Shown here in pieces: positions 1-9,765 of a stretch of 64,000 bases of DNA (position 1 is its first letter; each line of letters opens with the position of its first letter). The notes below the pieces were generated by a model, which was not told where the DNA came from, made no database searches, and saw only the letters and a program-made list of their open reading frames with translations. This stretch comes from an uncultured bacterium (GTDB lineage Bacteria; Bacteroidota; Bacteroidia; Bacteroidales; Bacteroidaceae): assembly GCA_905214795.1 (NCBI GenBank), contig CAJMNM010000013.1, positions 12,721-76,720 on the forward strand, given 5' to 3'. Position numbers and translations under genes: made by a program.

Positions 1-1185
1 GCCAGCCGTGTGGGTACGGGGAATCTGGCAGGCGTAGCATCTGCCATTGCCGTCGGCGGTCCGGGTGCCGTATTCTGGATGTGGATTATCGCCCTTCTCG
101 GCGCAGCCAGCGCCTTTGTGGAAAGCACACTGGCCCAACTGTATAAAACCCGCCACAATAAAGCGTATGTGGGCGGACCGGCCTATTACATGTGGAAAGG
201 TCTGCACAGCCGTTGGATGAGTCTGACATTTGCCATACTTATCACACTGACTTTCGGTTTCGCCTTTAACTCCGTGCAGAGCAACACCATCTGTGAGGCC
301 ATGACCAAGGCTTTTGACTGGAATCCGGTCTATATGGGAAGCATACTGACCCTGCTGACCGCAGCCTGCATATTCGGCGGATTACGCCGAATCGCACGAA
401 TCAGCAGTGTTATTGTCCCCATCATGGCACTGGGGTATATCCTGCTTGCGCTGGTCATCGTGATTATGCGCATCGGCGAGCTGCCACATGTCATCGGACT
501 GATTATATCACACGCATTCGGCTGGGAACAGGTATTCGGCGGCGGTGTAGGTATGGCTGTCATGCAAGGCATCAAACGCGGCCTGTTCAGCAACGAAGCC
601 GGAATGGGTTCGGCTCCGAACGCAGCGGCCACAGCAAGTGTGTCACACCCTGTCAAACAAGGACTGATACAGACCCTGGGCGTCTTTACCGACACACTGC
701 TGATTTGTACCTGTACGGCGTTCATCATCCTGTTCAGCGGCGCGCCACTTGACGGTTCAGCCGACGGTGTGCAACTGACACAACAGGCACTGACCATGGA
801 AATAGGCGGAAGCGGTGAGATATTCATAGCCATAGCCATTTTCTTTTTTGCCTTCAGCAGTATATTGGGTAATTATTATTACGGCGAAGCAAACATCCAT
901 TTCATGACCAAACGGCGTTGGGTCATCACGTGTTACAGGCTGGCTGTTACAGGCTTTGTACTGTTCGGCTCGCTGACCACCCTGCGTACGGCATGGAATC
1001 TGGCAGACCTGATGATGGCGCTGATGACACTGTGTAATCTGGTAGCCATTATCCGACTGTCGCCTGTGGCTTTCATTATGCTGAAAGACTATATGAATCA
1101 AAAGAAAGCCGGACAGAAAAGTCCGGTGTTCCGCAAGACTTCGTTACCTGAGCAAGTGCAGAAGGACGTGGAATTGTGGTCCTGA
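1..1185 (+). CDS. Sodium:alanine symporter (AGCS family), 5'-truncated
   Basis: The reading frame is open from base 1, so the gene begins upstream of the window; 394 codons are present. The first visible segment, with GTGNLAGV followed by GGPGAVFWMW, is the conserved substrate-binding and cation-binding part of amino acid carrier proteins of the AGCS family, which import alanine or glycine with Na+. A second family signature, the GLFSNEAGMGSAPNAAA stretch, lies near residue 195. The rest is a series of hydrophobic membrane helices, ending in a short basic cytoplasmic tail. The substrate is inferred from the family only. The next gene starts 23 bp downstream. Confidence 0.92.
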   Translation, partial: ASRVGTGNLAGVASAIAVGGPGAVFWMWIIALLGAASAFVESTLAQLYKTRHNKAYVGGPAYYMWKGLHSRWMSLTFAILITLTFGFAFNSVQSNTICEAMTKAFDWNPVYMGSILTLLTAACIFGGLRRIARISSVIVPIMALGYILLALVIVIMRIGELPHVIGLIISHAFGWEQVFGGGVGMAVMQGIKRGLFSNEAGMGSAPNAAATASVSHPVKQGLIQTLGVFTDTLLICTCTAFIILFSGAPLDGSADGVQLTQQALTMEIGGSGEIFIAIAIFFFAFSSILGNYYYGEANIHFMTKRRWVITCYRLAVTGFVLFGSLTTLRTAWNLADLMMALMTLCNLVAIIRLSPVAFIMLKDYMNQKKAGQKSPVFRKTSLPEQVQKDVELWS

Positions 1186-1208
1186 CAAACAATTAATCTG
1201 TAATCGCC

Positions 1209-2006
1209 ATGATATTTTATTTCTCAGGTACCGGCAACACGCGCCACACTGCCAGAATATTGGCCGAGCGCACCAATGAGCAGCTGTTTGACCTTGCGGC
1301 CGAGCTTCGTCAGCACAGCGGGAAGGGTTTCCTGCATTACGCACCGGATGCGGATGAGCGTATCGGTTTCGCTTTCCCCGTCCATTCGTGGGGGCCGCCA
1401 GAAATCGTGACAGATTTTATCAGACGGCTTGCCCTTGACGGTTATCAGGAACAATACTGCTATTTTGTATGTACATGCGGAGACGATGTGGGTGAAACCT
1501 GTAACATTCTGAAACAGGTACTGGCAGAAAGAGGTTACCGGCTAGACGCAGGATTCAATGTATTCATGCCGAACACTTATGTGTCTTTTCCGGGATTCGA
1601 TATAGATGACGAACAGACTGCCACAAGGAAACTTCACGACGCTGTGGAACGAACAGACGCCATCTGCGAAAAGATTATCGCACGCGAACGGAACCGGTTT
1701 GAGCTGTTCGAGGGAACCTGCGCCAAGCTAAAAAGCTATGTGGTCAGACCTCTGTTCAACCGTTTTCTGCTGACCGACAGGCCCTTTCATGTGACAACCG
1801 ATTGCATATCGTGCGGAAAATGTGCCACTGTATGCCCCACGGGCAACATCAGGATGACGGACGGGAAGCCACAGTGGCTGGGCCACTGCACCAGTTGTCT
1901 GGCCTGCTATCATTACTGTCCGTCACATGCCATCATGTATGGTCGCCTGACCCGACAAAAAGGACAATACAATTACGAGAAATACACTAAAAAAAGCATA
2001 AAATGA
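1209..2006 (+). CDS. EFR1-type flavodoxin/ferredoxin fusion protein
   Basis: This 265-residue protein combines two redox domains. The N-terminus has the flavodoxin phosphate-binding loop FSGTGNTR (residues 5-12) for FMN. The C-terminus carries two ferredoxin-type 4Fe-4S motifs, CxxCxxCxxxCP near residue 199 and again near 227. Such proteins are annotated as EFR1-family ferrodoxins and are expected to be cytoplasmic electron carriers; no partner is established. The stop codon overlaps the start of menA (ATGA), so translation of the two is probably coupled. That suggests a link to quinone metabolism, but this is inference only. Confidence 0.85.
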   Translation: MIFYFSGTGNTRHTARILAERTNEQLFDLAAELRQHSGKGFLHYAPDADERIGFAFPVHSWGPPEIVTDFIRRLALDGYQEQYCYFVCTCGDDVGETCNILKQVLAERGYRLDAGFNVFMPNTYVSFPGFDIDDEQTATRKLHDAVERTDAICEKIIARERNRFELFEGTCAKLKSYVVRPLFNRFLLTDRPFHVTTDCISCGKCATVCPTGNIRMTDGKPQWLGHCTSCLACYHYCPSHAIMYGRLTRQKGQYNYEKYTKKSIK

Positions 2007-2890
2007 GTACTACTATCATTGAAACGAACTCCATCAAGGCCTGGTTACTGGCTGCCCGTCCCAAGACACTTACCGGCGCAGCCTCGCCTGTACTCATCGG
2101 TCTGGCCATGGCTTCAACCGACGGGCATCTTAAATTCATACCTGCCCTGCTCTGTTTCCTTTTCGCCTTTCTGATGCAGATAGACGCCAACCTGATTAAT
2201 GATTATTACGATTTCAAGAAAGGCATTGACAACAAAAAACGTCTCGGTCCGAAACGGGCCTGCGCAGAAGGATGGATTACCATGCCGGTGATGCGAAAAG
2301 GCATTCTGCTCATAACGGGACTATCCTGCCTGACCGGCCTGCCACTCATCTATTATGGGGGGGCTTCAATGATTCTGATAGGCATGGTGTGTGTAGTATT
2401 CTGTTTTCTTTATACCACACTGATGGCCCGAAAAGGTCTTGGCGATATTCTGGTGCTGGTGTTTTTCGGCATTATACCGGTGTGCGCCACTTACTATATA
2501 CAGATACATCAGTTCAGCTGGGTGGCTTTCACGCTGTCAATAGCCTGCGGACTGGCCATAGACTGCCTGTTGATTGTAAACAACTACCGTGACCGGGAAA
2601 CGGATGCCGAAAGCGGGAAAATGACACTGGCAGTCAAACTGGGCGAACGAGGAACCGAACAACTTTATCTATGGATAGGAATAGCGGCCGTTGTCCTGTG
2701 CCAAATCATGTGGTTTGACGGACACCGTGCCGGCGCCATTCTACCCATGATTTATCTGTTCCCACACATTACGACATGGCAACATATGGTGAAAATAAAA
2801 CGTGGCATACAACTGAACCGCGTCTTAAGTCAGACGGCAAGAAACATGTTTTTCTTCGGTATTCTGCTGGCTATAGGACTGGTTATCTAG
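2003..2890 (+). CDS. menA: 1,4-dihydroxy-2-naphthoate polyprenyltransferase
   Basis: A 295-residue polytopic membrane protein of the UbiA prenyltransferase superfamily. It contains the first aspartate-rich motif NDYYDFKKGID (residues 66-76) and the second, NNYRDRETD (about 192-200), which bind Mg-prenyl diphosphate. The N-terminal ARPKTLTGAASPV is typical of MenA, which attaches the isoprenoid tail to 1,4-dihydroxy-2-naphthoate in menaquinone synthesis. It overlaps the preceding flavodoxin/ferredoxin gene by 4 bp. No other men genes are in the window, so the family assignment rests on sequence. Confidence 0.9.
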   Translation: MSTTIIETNSIKAWLLAARPKTLTGAASPVLIGLAMASTDGHLKFIPALLCFLFAFLMQIDANLINDYYDFKKGIDNKKRLGPKRACAEGWITMPVMRKGILLITGLSCLTGLPLIYYGGASMILIGMVCVVFCFLYTTLMARKGLGDILVLVFFGIIPVCATYYIQIHQFSWVAFTLSIACGLAIDCLLIVNNYRDRETDAESGKMTLAVKLGERGTEQLYLWIGIAAVVLCQIMWFDGHRAGAILPMIYLFPHITTWQHMVKIKRGIQLNRVLSQTARNMFFFGILLAIGLVI

Positions 2891-2953
2891 ACATGAAAGA
2901 AGAATAAATCTACATATAAGTCAAAAGAATAAAAACATTAACTCTTTATATTT

Positions 2954-4651
2954 ATGGCAACTACAGACGATAAAAAGATTATTTTCTCAATGGTCGGCGT
3001 CAGCAAGACCATACAACAAACCAACAAACAGGTTCTTAAGAACATTTACCTGAGTTTCTTCTACGGCGCAAAAATCGGTATCATCGGTCTGAACGGTGCC
3101 GGTAAATCTACATTGATGAAAATCATAGCCGGACTGGACCAGAACTATCAGGGAGAAGTGGTTTTCTCACCGGGTTATTCGGTAGGTTACCTGCCTCAGG
3201 ATCCCCAACTTGACCCGAACAAGACTGTTAAAGAAGTTGTTATGGAAGGGGTACAACCCATTGTAGACGCCCTGACAGAATACGAAGAAATCAACCAGAA
3301 ATTCGGTCTGCCGGAATATTATGAAGACGAAAACAAGATGAACGCGCTGTTTGCCAGACAAGGTGAACTGCAAGATATCATAGACAGTACGGACGCATGG
3401 AATCTGGACAGCAAACTGGAACGCGCCATGGACGCGTTGCGTTGTCCGCCGGCCGACCAATCGGTAGAAAACCTTTCAGGCGGTGAAAGACGCCGTGTGG
3501 CATTATGCCGTCTGCTTCTGCAAAAGCCCGATGTATTGCTGCTTGACGAGCCTACCAACCACCTGGACGCTGAAAGTATAGACTGGCTGGAACAACATCT
3601 TAACCAATATGAAGGTACTGTCATCGCAGTTACCCACGACCGTTACTTCCTGGATGACGTAGCCGGCTGGATTCTTGAACTGGACCGTGGCGAAGGTATT
3701 CCATGGAAAGGAAACTACTCTTCATGGCTGGAACAAAAAACCAAGCGTATGGAGATGGAAGAAAAAGTGGCCAGCAAGCGCCGCAAGACATTGGAACGTG
3801 AGTTGGAATGGGTACGCATGGCTCCGAAAGCCCGCCAGGCCAAGGGTAAGGCCCGTCTGAACTCATACGACAAGCTGCTCAACGAAGACCAGAAGGAGAA
3901 AGAAGAGAAACTGGAAATCTATATCCCCAACGGACCACGTCTCGGCAACAAGGTTATTGAAGCCATCCATGTAAAGAAAGCCTTTGGGGAGAAGGTGCTG
4001 TTCAACGACTTGAACTTTACACTTCCACCCAACGGTATTGTAGGTGTAATCGGTCCGAACGGTGCGGGAAAAACAACCCTGTTCCGTCTGATTATGGGTC
4101 TGGAAACTCCTGATGCCGGTACGTTTGAAGTAGGCGAAACCGTGAAACTGGCTTATGTGGACCAAACCCACAAAGACATCTCACCGGAAAAAACCGTTTA
4201 TGAAGTTATCAGCGGCGGAAACGAACTGATACGCATGGGCAACCGTGACGTGAATGTACGTGCATATCTGAGCCGTTTCAACTTCTCGGGCGGCGACCAG
4301 GAAAAGAAATGCGGTGTGCTTTCGGGCGGTGAGCGTAACCGTCTGCATCTGGCCATGGCTCTGAAAGAAGAAGGCAACGTGTTGCTGCTTGACGAGCCGA
4401 CCAACGATATTGACGTGAACACCCTACGCGCGTTAGAAGAAGGTCTGGAGGCATTTGCAGGCTGCGCGGTGGTAATCAGTCACGACCGCTGGTTCCTGGA
4501 CCGTATCTGTACGCACATCCTGGCCTTTGAAGGAGACGGCAACGTTTACTTCTACGAAGGCAGCTATTCAGAATATGAAAGCCATAAGATGAAACGTCTC
4601 GGACTGGAAGAACCCAAACGTATACGTTACCGTAAACTGATGGAAGACTAA
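2954..4651 (+). CDS. ettA: Energy-dependent translational throttle protein EttA (ABC-F)
   Basis: A 565-residue soluble protein with two ABC ATPase domains and no membrane segments, the length and layout of EttA. Walker A motifs are GLNGAGKST (44-52) and GPNGAGKTT (about 366-374); both domains have an LSGGERxR signature (about 173 and 455) and LLLDEPTN Walker B. Between them is the charged linker (around residues 265-315) that reaches the ribosomal P site in this family. EttA binds the E site and gates the first elongation steps according to ATP/ADP level. The stop codon overlaps the start of the next gene by one base. Confidence 0.94.
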   Translation: MATTDDKKIIFSMVGVSKTIQQTNKQVLKNIYLSFFYGAKIGIIGLNGAGKSTLMKIIAGLDQNYQGEVVFSPGYSVGYLPQDPQLDPNKTVKEVVMEGVQPIVDALTEYEEINQKFGLPEYYEDENKMNALFARQGELQDIIDSTDAWNLDSKLERAMDALRCPPADQSVENLSGGERRRVALCRLLLQKPDVLLLDEPTNHLDAESIDWLEQHLNQYEGTVIAVTHDRYFLDDVAGWILELDRGEGIPWKGNYSSWLEQKTKRMEMEEKVASKRRKTLERELEWVRMAPKARQAKGKARLNSYDKLLNEDQKEKEEKLEIYIPNGPRLGNKVIEAIHVKKAFGEKVLFNDLNFTLPPNGIVGVIGPNGAGKTTLFRLIMGLETPDAGTFEVGETVKLAYVDQTHKDISPEKTVYEVISGGNELIRMGNRDVNVRAYLSRFNFSGGDQEKKCGVLSGGERNRLHLAMALKEEGNVLLLDEPTNDIDVNTLRALEEGLEAFAGCAVVISHDRWFLDRICTHILAFEGDGNVYFYEGSYSEYESHKMKRLGLEEPKRIRYRKLMED

Positions 4652-4992
4652 TGAAAAAAGATAATGACTGGAAATCAAGATTGGGGATGGTTTACTCGAC
4701 CAACCCCGATTTTGAATTTGAAACGGACGAAGAAGAGGAAGCCGCTACCCTTCCGCCCTCTCAGCAGAAACTGCGAGTAGCCATTGAACGGAAAAACCGG
4801 GGCGGTAAGGTAGTTAGCGTTGTCACAGGATTCACCGGCACAGAAGATGACCTGAAAGCACTGGGCAAACTGCTTAAAACCAAATGTGGTGTGGGCGGCG
4901 CCGTAAAAGACGGTGAGATTCTGATTCAAGGCGAATGGCGCGAGCGACTTATCGAACTGTTGAAAAAAGAGGGTTACACCAATACCAAATAA
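4651..4992 (+). CDS. SUI1/YciH-family translation factor
   Basis: A 113-residue protein whose C-terminal half (RIAIERKNRGGKVVSVV-like and GGAVKDGEILIQG segments) matches the SUI1/eIF1 fold found in bacterial YciH. The N-terminal about 30 residues are acidic and probably disordered. Its start codon overlaps the ettA stop (TAATG), so the two are translationally coupled, which fits a shared role at the ribosome. The bacterial role is poorly defined; effects on start-site fidelity are inferred from the eukaryotic homologue. Confidence 0.9.
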   Translation: MKKDNDWKSRLGMVYSTNPDFEFETDEEEEAATLPPSQQKLRVAIERKNRGGKVVSVVTGFTGTEDDLKALGKLLKTKCGVGGAVKDGEILIQGEWRERLIELLKKEGYTNTK

Positions 4993-5038
4993 CCGAAAGG
5001 CCGGACATTCTGTTAATACAGCTTGTCCGGCCTTTCGG
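4993..5038. terminator. Bidirectional intrinsic terminator
   Basis: A 15-bp perfect inverted repeat (CCGAAAGGCCGGACA and its complement) with a 16-nt loop lies between the convergent SUI1-like and panE genes. It starts directly after the SUI1-like stop codon. The flanks are AT-rich on both sides, so it could end transcription both ways. Confidence 0.85.
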
Positions 5039-5059
5039 ATTATTATCGACAACACAACA

Positions 5060-6013
5060 TCATTGACGGAATTTAGCTGCCACACGTTCATAGGTAGGCG
5101 CCTCTATTCCCCACTTATGGCAAGCATCCAGCATGTCGAATAACTGTCCCTGTATCTCTGACTCATGGCCTTTGGCCAAATCTTTCTGAAGAGAAGAAGT
5201 GGAATGCGGGTCCAAGGCATCGATTACACGCAGATTTGCCGTTACGGGATCTTCAGGAAAACGAATGCCCATTTTCTCGCCCAGAAGTGTGCTTTCACGT
5301 GTCAGTCCGATAAAAACATCGCGTGCCGGACCTTCATGCTGCACTTCGCCCATAGGTACGTCAAAATAAGCTCCCGTACAGGCCATCGCACTGATAAATC
5401 CCCATTTCACAAAGGTATCGCGATTGATGTCATCGGAACATATCGCCTTAATGCCGGCATTGGCCAACAGTGTACGGATACGTTCAAGACGCTCAGCCGG
5501 TACATCATCGGACGGACGGGCACCGAAAATCAGCTTGAAGACCTGCCCCATCTGTGTCACCTCGCCCGGCGCATTGACAAAACCGACAATATAGATACAA
5601 CCATCTATCACATGCACACCCGGACATGCACGGGCTATACGTGGTCCGGAACCATACACATTCAGGATGGGGACTACCACCGTATGGGGCAATGCAGCAC
5701 GACGGATGCATGGTGCCACAGAATCAACAGAATAGCCTTTAACACAAACAAAAATAACGTCTGCCGTATCCATGTATTCATCGGTAGAACACACCTGCAT
5801 ATATGGCATTGCCGCATCGGACGGCAGCTGACCGGACTGATAACACGGCAATATAATCTCGCCTTTCAAATCGGAGTGAAACTTCAATCCATGCGCAAGC
5901 ATATTTTCCTTATGAGCTCCCCTCACAATACAAGTTACTTCGTTACCGGCCAACGCCAGAAAAGCAGCTATAGACCCGCCAACACCTCCGGCACCCACAA
6001 TCAAACATTTCAT
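5060..6013 (-). CDS. panE: 2-dehydropantoate 2-reductase
   Basis: A 317-residue NADPH-dependent ketopantoate reductase, which reduces 2-dehydropantoate to pantoate in coenzyme A synthesis. The N-terminus has the Rossmann loop GAGGVGG (residues 7-13). The VKGYSVDS segment near residue 112 and the FVKWGFISAMAC segment near residue 207 belong to the family's catalytic Lys and C-terminal helical domain. Length is normal. It is the last gene before the bidirectional terminator. Related ApbA-type reductases act on other 2-keto acids, so the exact substrate is inferred. Confidence 0.88.
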   Translation of the reverse strand: MKCLIVGAGGVGGSIAAFLALAGNEVTCIVRGAHKENMLAHGLKFHSDLKGEIILPCYQSGQLPSDAAMPYMQVCSTDEYMDTADVIFVCVKGYSVDSVAPCIRRAALPHTVVVPILNVYGSGPRIARACPGVHVIDGCIYIVGFVNAPGEVTQMGQVFKLIFGARPSDDVPAERLERIRTLLANAGIKAICSDDINRDTFVKWGFISAMACTGAYFDVPMGEVQHEGPARDVFIGLTRESTLLGEKMGIRFPEDPVTANLRVIDALDPHSTSSLQKDLAKGHESEIQGQLFDMLDACHKWGIEAPTYERVAAKFRQ

Positions 6014-6036
6014 AATATCCTATTTTTCTGAATTCA

Positions 6037-6564
6037 TCATTTAACCAAACTGCCAATAGCATCCACCAACTCATCATGGGTTGCCAAAGGCTCGTCTGTG
6101 AAAACAAAACGTACGGTCTGAGTACTATCGACCACATAGATACGCGGTATACGCGACGAAGCAAACAGGTTATATACCGTACGGTCGGTCTGCGCAGAAT
6201 ACGGCATGGTCAACCCATTCTGCTGCCAATAAGCCGAAACAGACGCATCGTCCTCTTCACGACTGATACATACGAAGCTGACATCGGAAGTACTGAATGC
6301 TGTACTGACCTGCTGAAGTACAGGAAGTTCTGCCTGACAATCACCGCATAACGTATTGAAAAAAGTCAGGCACAGGACCCGCCCCTTCAAACTGTCGGGA
6401 GAAAACATGTGACCATCATCAAGCATCACCGAAAACTGCGGCAAACGGTCGCCCACTACAACTTTATCTTCGTCGGGCAGTTCAAAGTCCTCGCGTATAC
6501 AACCTGTAATGAAACATAACAGGCAGAAACAACATATCATCAGACGAAATATCTGCGTTTTCAT
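6037..6564 (-). CDS. TlpA/thioredoxin-like lipoprotein
   Basis: A 175-residue protein with a lipoprotein signal peptide: hydrophobic run, then a lipobox ending at Cys22. The mature part is a TlpA/AhpC-TSA-type thioredoxin fold with a CxxC active site, CGDC (Cys73 and Cys76), and the expected cis-proline loop RIPRIYV about residue 140. It should act in the periplasm or at a membrane surface as a thiol:disulfide reductase. The partner is unknown. It lies 23 bp upstream of panE on the same strand; no functional link is obvious. Confidence 0.82.
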   Translation of the reverse strand: MKTQIFRLMICCFCLLCFITGCIREDFELPDEDKVVVGDRLPQFSVMLDDGHMFSPDSLKGRVLCLTFFNTLCGDCQAELPVLQQVSTAFSTSDVSFVCISREEDDASVSAYWQQNGLTMPYSAQTDRTVYNLFASSRIPRIYVVDSTQTVRFVFTDEPLATHDELVDAIGSLVK

Positions 6565-6588
6565 ACCTCATATCATATTTATAACCCA

Positions 6589-6619
6589 ATGAGGCCATGT
6601 CTTGCTGACATGGCCTCAT
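6589..6619 (-). terminator. Hairpin downstream of dapA
   Basis: A 13-bp perfect stem (ATGAGGCCATGTC and complement) with a 5-nt loop follows the dapA stop codon. There is no long T run on the exit side, so termination strength is uncertain. Confidence 0.6.
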
Positions 6620-6642
6620 GTGAAGATATATGCGATTGATAA

Positions 6643-7536
6643 TTAATAGCGGATGTCCAAATCTTTAAGAATAGCTGAAATCTTCTCCATGGTAGTCAGA
6701 CGTGTCGGTACCAACGGCAGACGAAGCTGATTCTCAATCATTCCCATAGCATGAAGCATGGCCTTTACGCCAGCCGGATTACCATCGACAAACAACAGCT
6801 TGAACAATTCGGCAAACTTGTGGTGAATGGTCCGGGCGCTTTCATAATCACCATTCAACGCCAGTCTGACCATACGGCTGAATTCTGCCGGAAGCGCATT
6901 ACCGATAACAGAAATCACACCTACCGCACCCAACGTAATAAGAGGGAATGTAATGCCGTCGTCACCGGAAATGACATCGAAATGTTCGGGCTTGTTCTTG
7001 ATGATATCATCCATCTGAGTGATGTTACCGCTCGCCTCCTTAATGGCAACAATATTCTCAAAATCGTGAGCAAGACGCAATGTCGTATCGGCAGTCATAT
7101 TAACTCCGGTACGTCCGGGCACATTATAAAGCACAAGAGGCAACGGAGAAGCTTTGGCCAAAGTTTTGAAATGCTGATAAAGTCCTTCCTGGGAAGGTTT
7201 GTTATAGAACGGACAAACAGACAAAATACCATCAATACCCTTCCAGTCGCCATGACTGATCTCGTCGGCTATGGCCGCCGTATTGTTTCCACCACAGCCC
7301 ATCAAAAGAGGTACTCTTCCGGCTACACGTTCAACCAGAAGATTTTTCAGTGTCTGCTTTTCTTCCTTAGTCAGACATGGCGTTTCAGCTGTCGTGCCCA
7401 TAATGCAGAGAAAATCTGCGCCATTCTTTATCTGATATTCTACAAGACGAAGCAGCGCGTCATAATCTATGCTGCCGTCTGACTTGAAAGGCGTAATCAA
7501 AGCGATTCCCAAGCCTTTGAACTTATTGTGTACCAT
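6643..7536 (-). CDS. dapA: 4-hydroxy-tetrahydrodipicolinate synthase
   Basis: A 297-residue TIM-barrel aldolase that condenses pyruvate with aspartate semialdehyde, the first committed step to diaminopimelate and lysine. Catalytic features are visible: the GTTAE loop (48-51), Tyr137 in VLYNVPGRTG, and the Schiff-base Lys166 in VAIKEASG. Length and motif spacing are typical of DapA rather than of N-acetylneuraminate lyase. It is a single gene between hairpins, downstream of ligA on the same strand. Confidence 0.94.
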   Translation of the reverse strand: MVHNKFKGLGIALITPFKSDGSIDYDALLRLVEYQIKNGADFLCIMGTTAETPCLTKEEKQTLKNLLVERVAGRVPLLMGCGGNNTAAIADEISHGDWKGIDGILSVCPFYNKPSQEGLYQHFKTLAKASPLPLVLYNVPGRTGVNMTADTTLRLAHDFENIVAIKEASGNITQMDDIIKNKPEHFDVISGDDGITFPLITLGAVGVISVIGNALPAEFSRMVRLALNGDYESARTIHHKFAELFKLLFVDGNPAGVKAMLHAMGMIENQLRLPLVPTRLTTMEKISAILKDLDIRY

Positions 7537-7603
7537 AAAAACTTTGGTTTTATTTTCTTTTGTCGGACAAAAGTACGAATTTATTCCGATTTTACAAATA
7601 TAT

Positions 7604-9610
7604 TTAATAATCTATGAGTGTAAGAAATTCATCTTCACTCAGTATTTTAACTCCTAATTTCTTCGCTTTCTCCAATTTTGCCGGTCCCATATTCTCACCG
7701 GCCAGGATAAACGAGGTCTTTGATGAGATGCTGCCCACGTTCTTACCGCCGTTTTTCTCGATGAGCGCCTTGTATTCGTCACGGGAATGTTTTGAAAAAA
7801 CACCGCTAATCACAATGCTTTGTCCGGACAGTTTATCAGAATGTGCACTCAACTCATCCTCAGCTAATTCCATCCGTACTCCCTTCTCACGTAAACGGGC
7901 AATCAGCTGTCTGTTATCCTCACGGGCAAAAAAGTTGACTACACTTTGCGCAATGACCTGTCCGATACCGTTGACAGCAGACAATTCTTCTACCGTAGCA
8001 GCAGCCAAAGCATCAATAGACTTGAAATTACGGGCCAGAGCCTTGGCAGCAATCTCTCCTACGAAACGGATACCGAGCGCAAAAACAACTCTTTCGAAAG
8101 GAACCTGACAGGAATCAGAAATAGACTTAACTATCTTGCGGGCTGATTTCTCACGTCCTCCATCGTCACCGTTTATCTGTTCTACCTTAATATCATAGAG
8201 GTCGGCCACATTACGGATAAGTCCCCGGCGATAATAATCGTCGACCGTTTCCGGACCAAGACTGTCTATGTTCATGGCCTTACGACTGATGAAATGTTCA
8301 ATACGCCCCTTTATCTGCGGCGGACAAGCATTCTCGTTCGGACAATACCAGGCCGCTTCACCTTCATATCTGACAAGTGGTGCGCCACATTCCGGACAAT
8401 GAGTAATGAATCTCACTTTCTCACCGGTTGAGGAATTACGGGCGTCGGTGTCTACACCAACTATCTTCGGAATGATTTCGCCTCCCTTTTCCACGTATAC
8501 CATATCACCGACATGCAAATCAAGCTGCTCCATCACATCAGCATTATGAAGTGTGGCACGCTTGACTATCGTACCCGCCAATAACACCGGCTCCATATTA
8601 GCAACCGGCGTAACCGCACCTGTACGACCGACCTGAAAGGTTACTTTGTCAAGCCGGGTACATGCACGCTCGGCCTGAAACTTGTAAGCAATGGCCCAAC
8701 GTGGACTCTTGGCCGTATATCCCAATATACGTTGCTGTCGTAACGAATTAACTTTCAAAACGATACCATCTGTCGCAACCGGTAGTTTCTTGCGAGCTTC
8801 ATCCCAATAATCAATATAATCATAAATATCCTGAAGCGTCCGGGCTTTCTTCATGCCTTCAGAAATCTTAAATCCCCACTGACCGGCAATCTGTAAATTC
8901 TCAAAATGCCCGTCGCCCGGTATATCCTCTCCCAAAAGGTAATACAGATACGCATCCAACTTACGCTGAGCCACTACAGCCGAACTTTTACTTTTCAGTG
9001 TACCGGAAGCTGCATTTCGTGGATTGGCAAATAACGGTTCTTCACGTGCCTCACGTTCTTTGTTCAATTTCTCGAAACTGGTCCATGGCATCAGTATCTC
9101 TCCACGAATCTCAAACTCATCGGGATAGTTGCCTTGCGTTAACTGCAACGGAATACAACGAATGGTACGCACATTATCGGTCACATCGTCGCCCTGAACG
9201 CCATCACCACGCGTCACGGCACGGACAAGCCGCCCATGCTCATAGGTCAGTGAAATGGAAAGGCCATCGTATTTCATTTCGCAGCAAATCTCAAAATCCT
9301 CGCCCTCAAGTCCGCTTTTAACACGGTTATAGAAATCCTCTACCTCTTCCTTATTATAAGTATTGGCCAATGAGAGCATAGGATACTTATGAGGAACCTG
9401 CACGAATTCATGATTTATATCGCTTCCTACCCGTTGTGTAGGTGAATTAGGATCTGTATATTCGGGATGCTCCTTTTCAAGATTCTGAAGTTCCAGCATC
9501 ATCCTGTCGAACTCCTGATCTGAAATTTCAGGTGCGTTAAGCACATAATAATTATAGTTATGCCGATGTAAGGCCTCACGTAACTGTAAAATCTGTTCTT
9601 TTACATCCAT
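7604..9610 (-). CDS. ligA: NAD-dependent DNA ligase
   Basis: A 668-residue complete LigA. Domains in order: Ia NAD-binding helices (about 1-65, YYVLNAP), adenylation domain with catalytic Lys113 in KYDG, OB fold, a four-cysteine zinc finger (CPEC ... CPNENAC, about residues 404-427), helix-hairpin-helix repeats (about 440-570), and a C-terminal BRCT domain (about 590-668). It seals nicks during replication and repair. It has its own spacing from dapA (67 bp) and no obvious operon partner. Confidence 0.96.
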   Translation of the reverse strand: MDVKEQILQLREALHRHNYNYYVLNAPEISDQEFDRMMLELQNLEKEHPEYTDPNSPTQRVGSDINHEFVQVPHKYPMLSLANTYNKEEVEDFYNRVKSGLEGEDFEICCEMKYDGLSISLTYEHGRLVRAVTRGDGVQGDDVTDNVRTIRCIPLQLTQGNYPDEFEIRGEILMPWTSFEKLNKEREAREEPLFANPRNAASGTLKSKSSAVVAQRKLDAYLYYLLGEDIPGDGHFENLQIAGQWGFKISEGMKKARTLQDIYDYIDYWDEARKKLPVATDGIVLKVNSLRQQRILGYTAKSPRWAIAYKFQAERACTRLDKVTFQVGRTGAVTPVANMEPVLLAGTIVKRATLHNADVMEQLDLHVGDMVYVEKGGEIIPKIVGVDTDARNSSTGEKVRFITHCPECGAPLVRYEGEAAWYCPNENACPPQIKGRIEHFISRKAMNIDSLGPETVDDYYRRGLIRNVADLYDIKVEQINGDDGGREKSARKIVKSISDSCQVPFERVVFALGIRFVGEIAAKALARNFKSIDALAAATVEELSAVNGIGQVIAQSVVNFFAREDNRQLIARLREKGVRMELAEDELSAHSDKLSGQSIVISGVFSKHSRDEYKALIEKNGGKNVGSISSKTSFILAGENMGPAKLEKAKKLGVKILSEDEFLTLIDY

Positions 9611-9765
9611 GTTCAGATAATTATATTGATACGTTGTCGTGTTACTTTAATCTCTACACAAAAAATATGGAAAGGTAAATGCAGAAAGAAATAAAAAAAA
9701 CGTTTTCAAAATCTACTTAAACCTTTCGCCAGTCTATACAAACATGCCACCGTAATGATTCCCGT

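Noticed and set aside
5165..6031. An antisense open frame of 288 codons over panE
   Set aside because: Shadow of the real panE frame; very rich in His, Arg and Thr, with no domain pattern, no promoter and no sensible start.
6751..7482. An antisense open frame over dapA
   Set aside because: Shadow of dapA; no family pattern and it would need to overlap a complete, well-supported gene.
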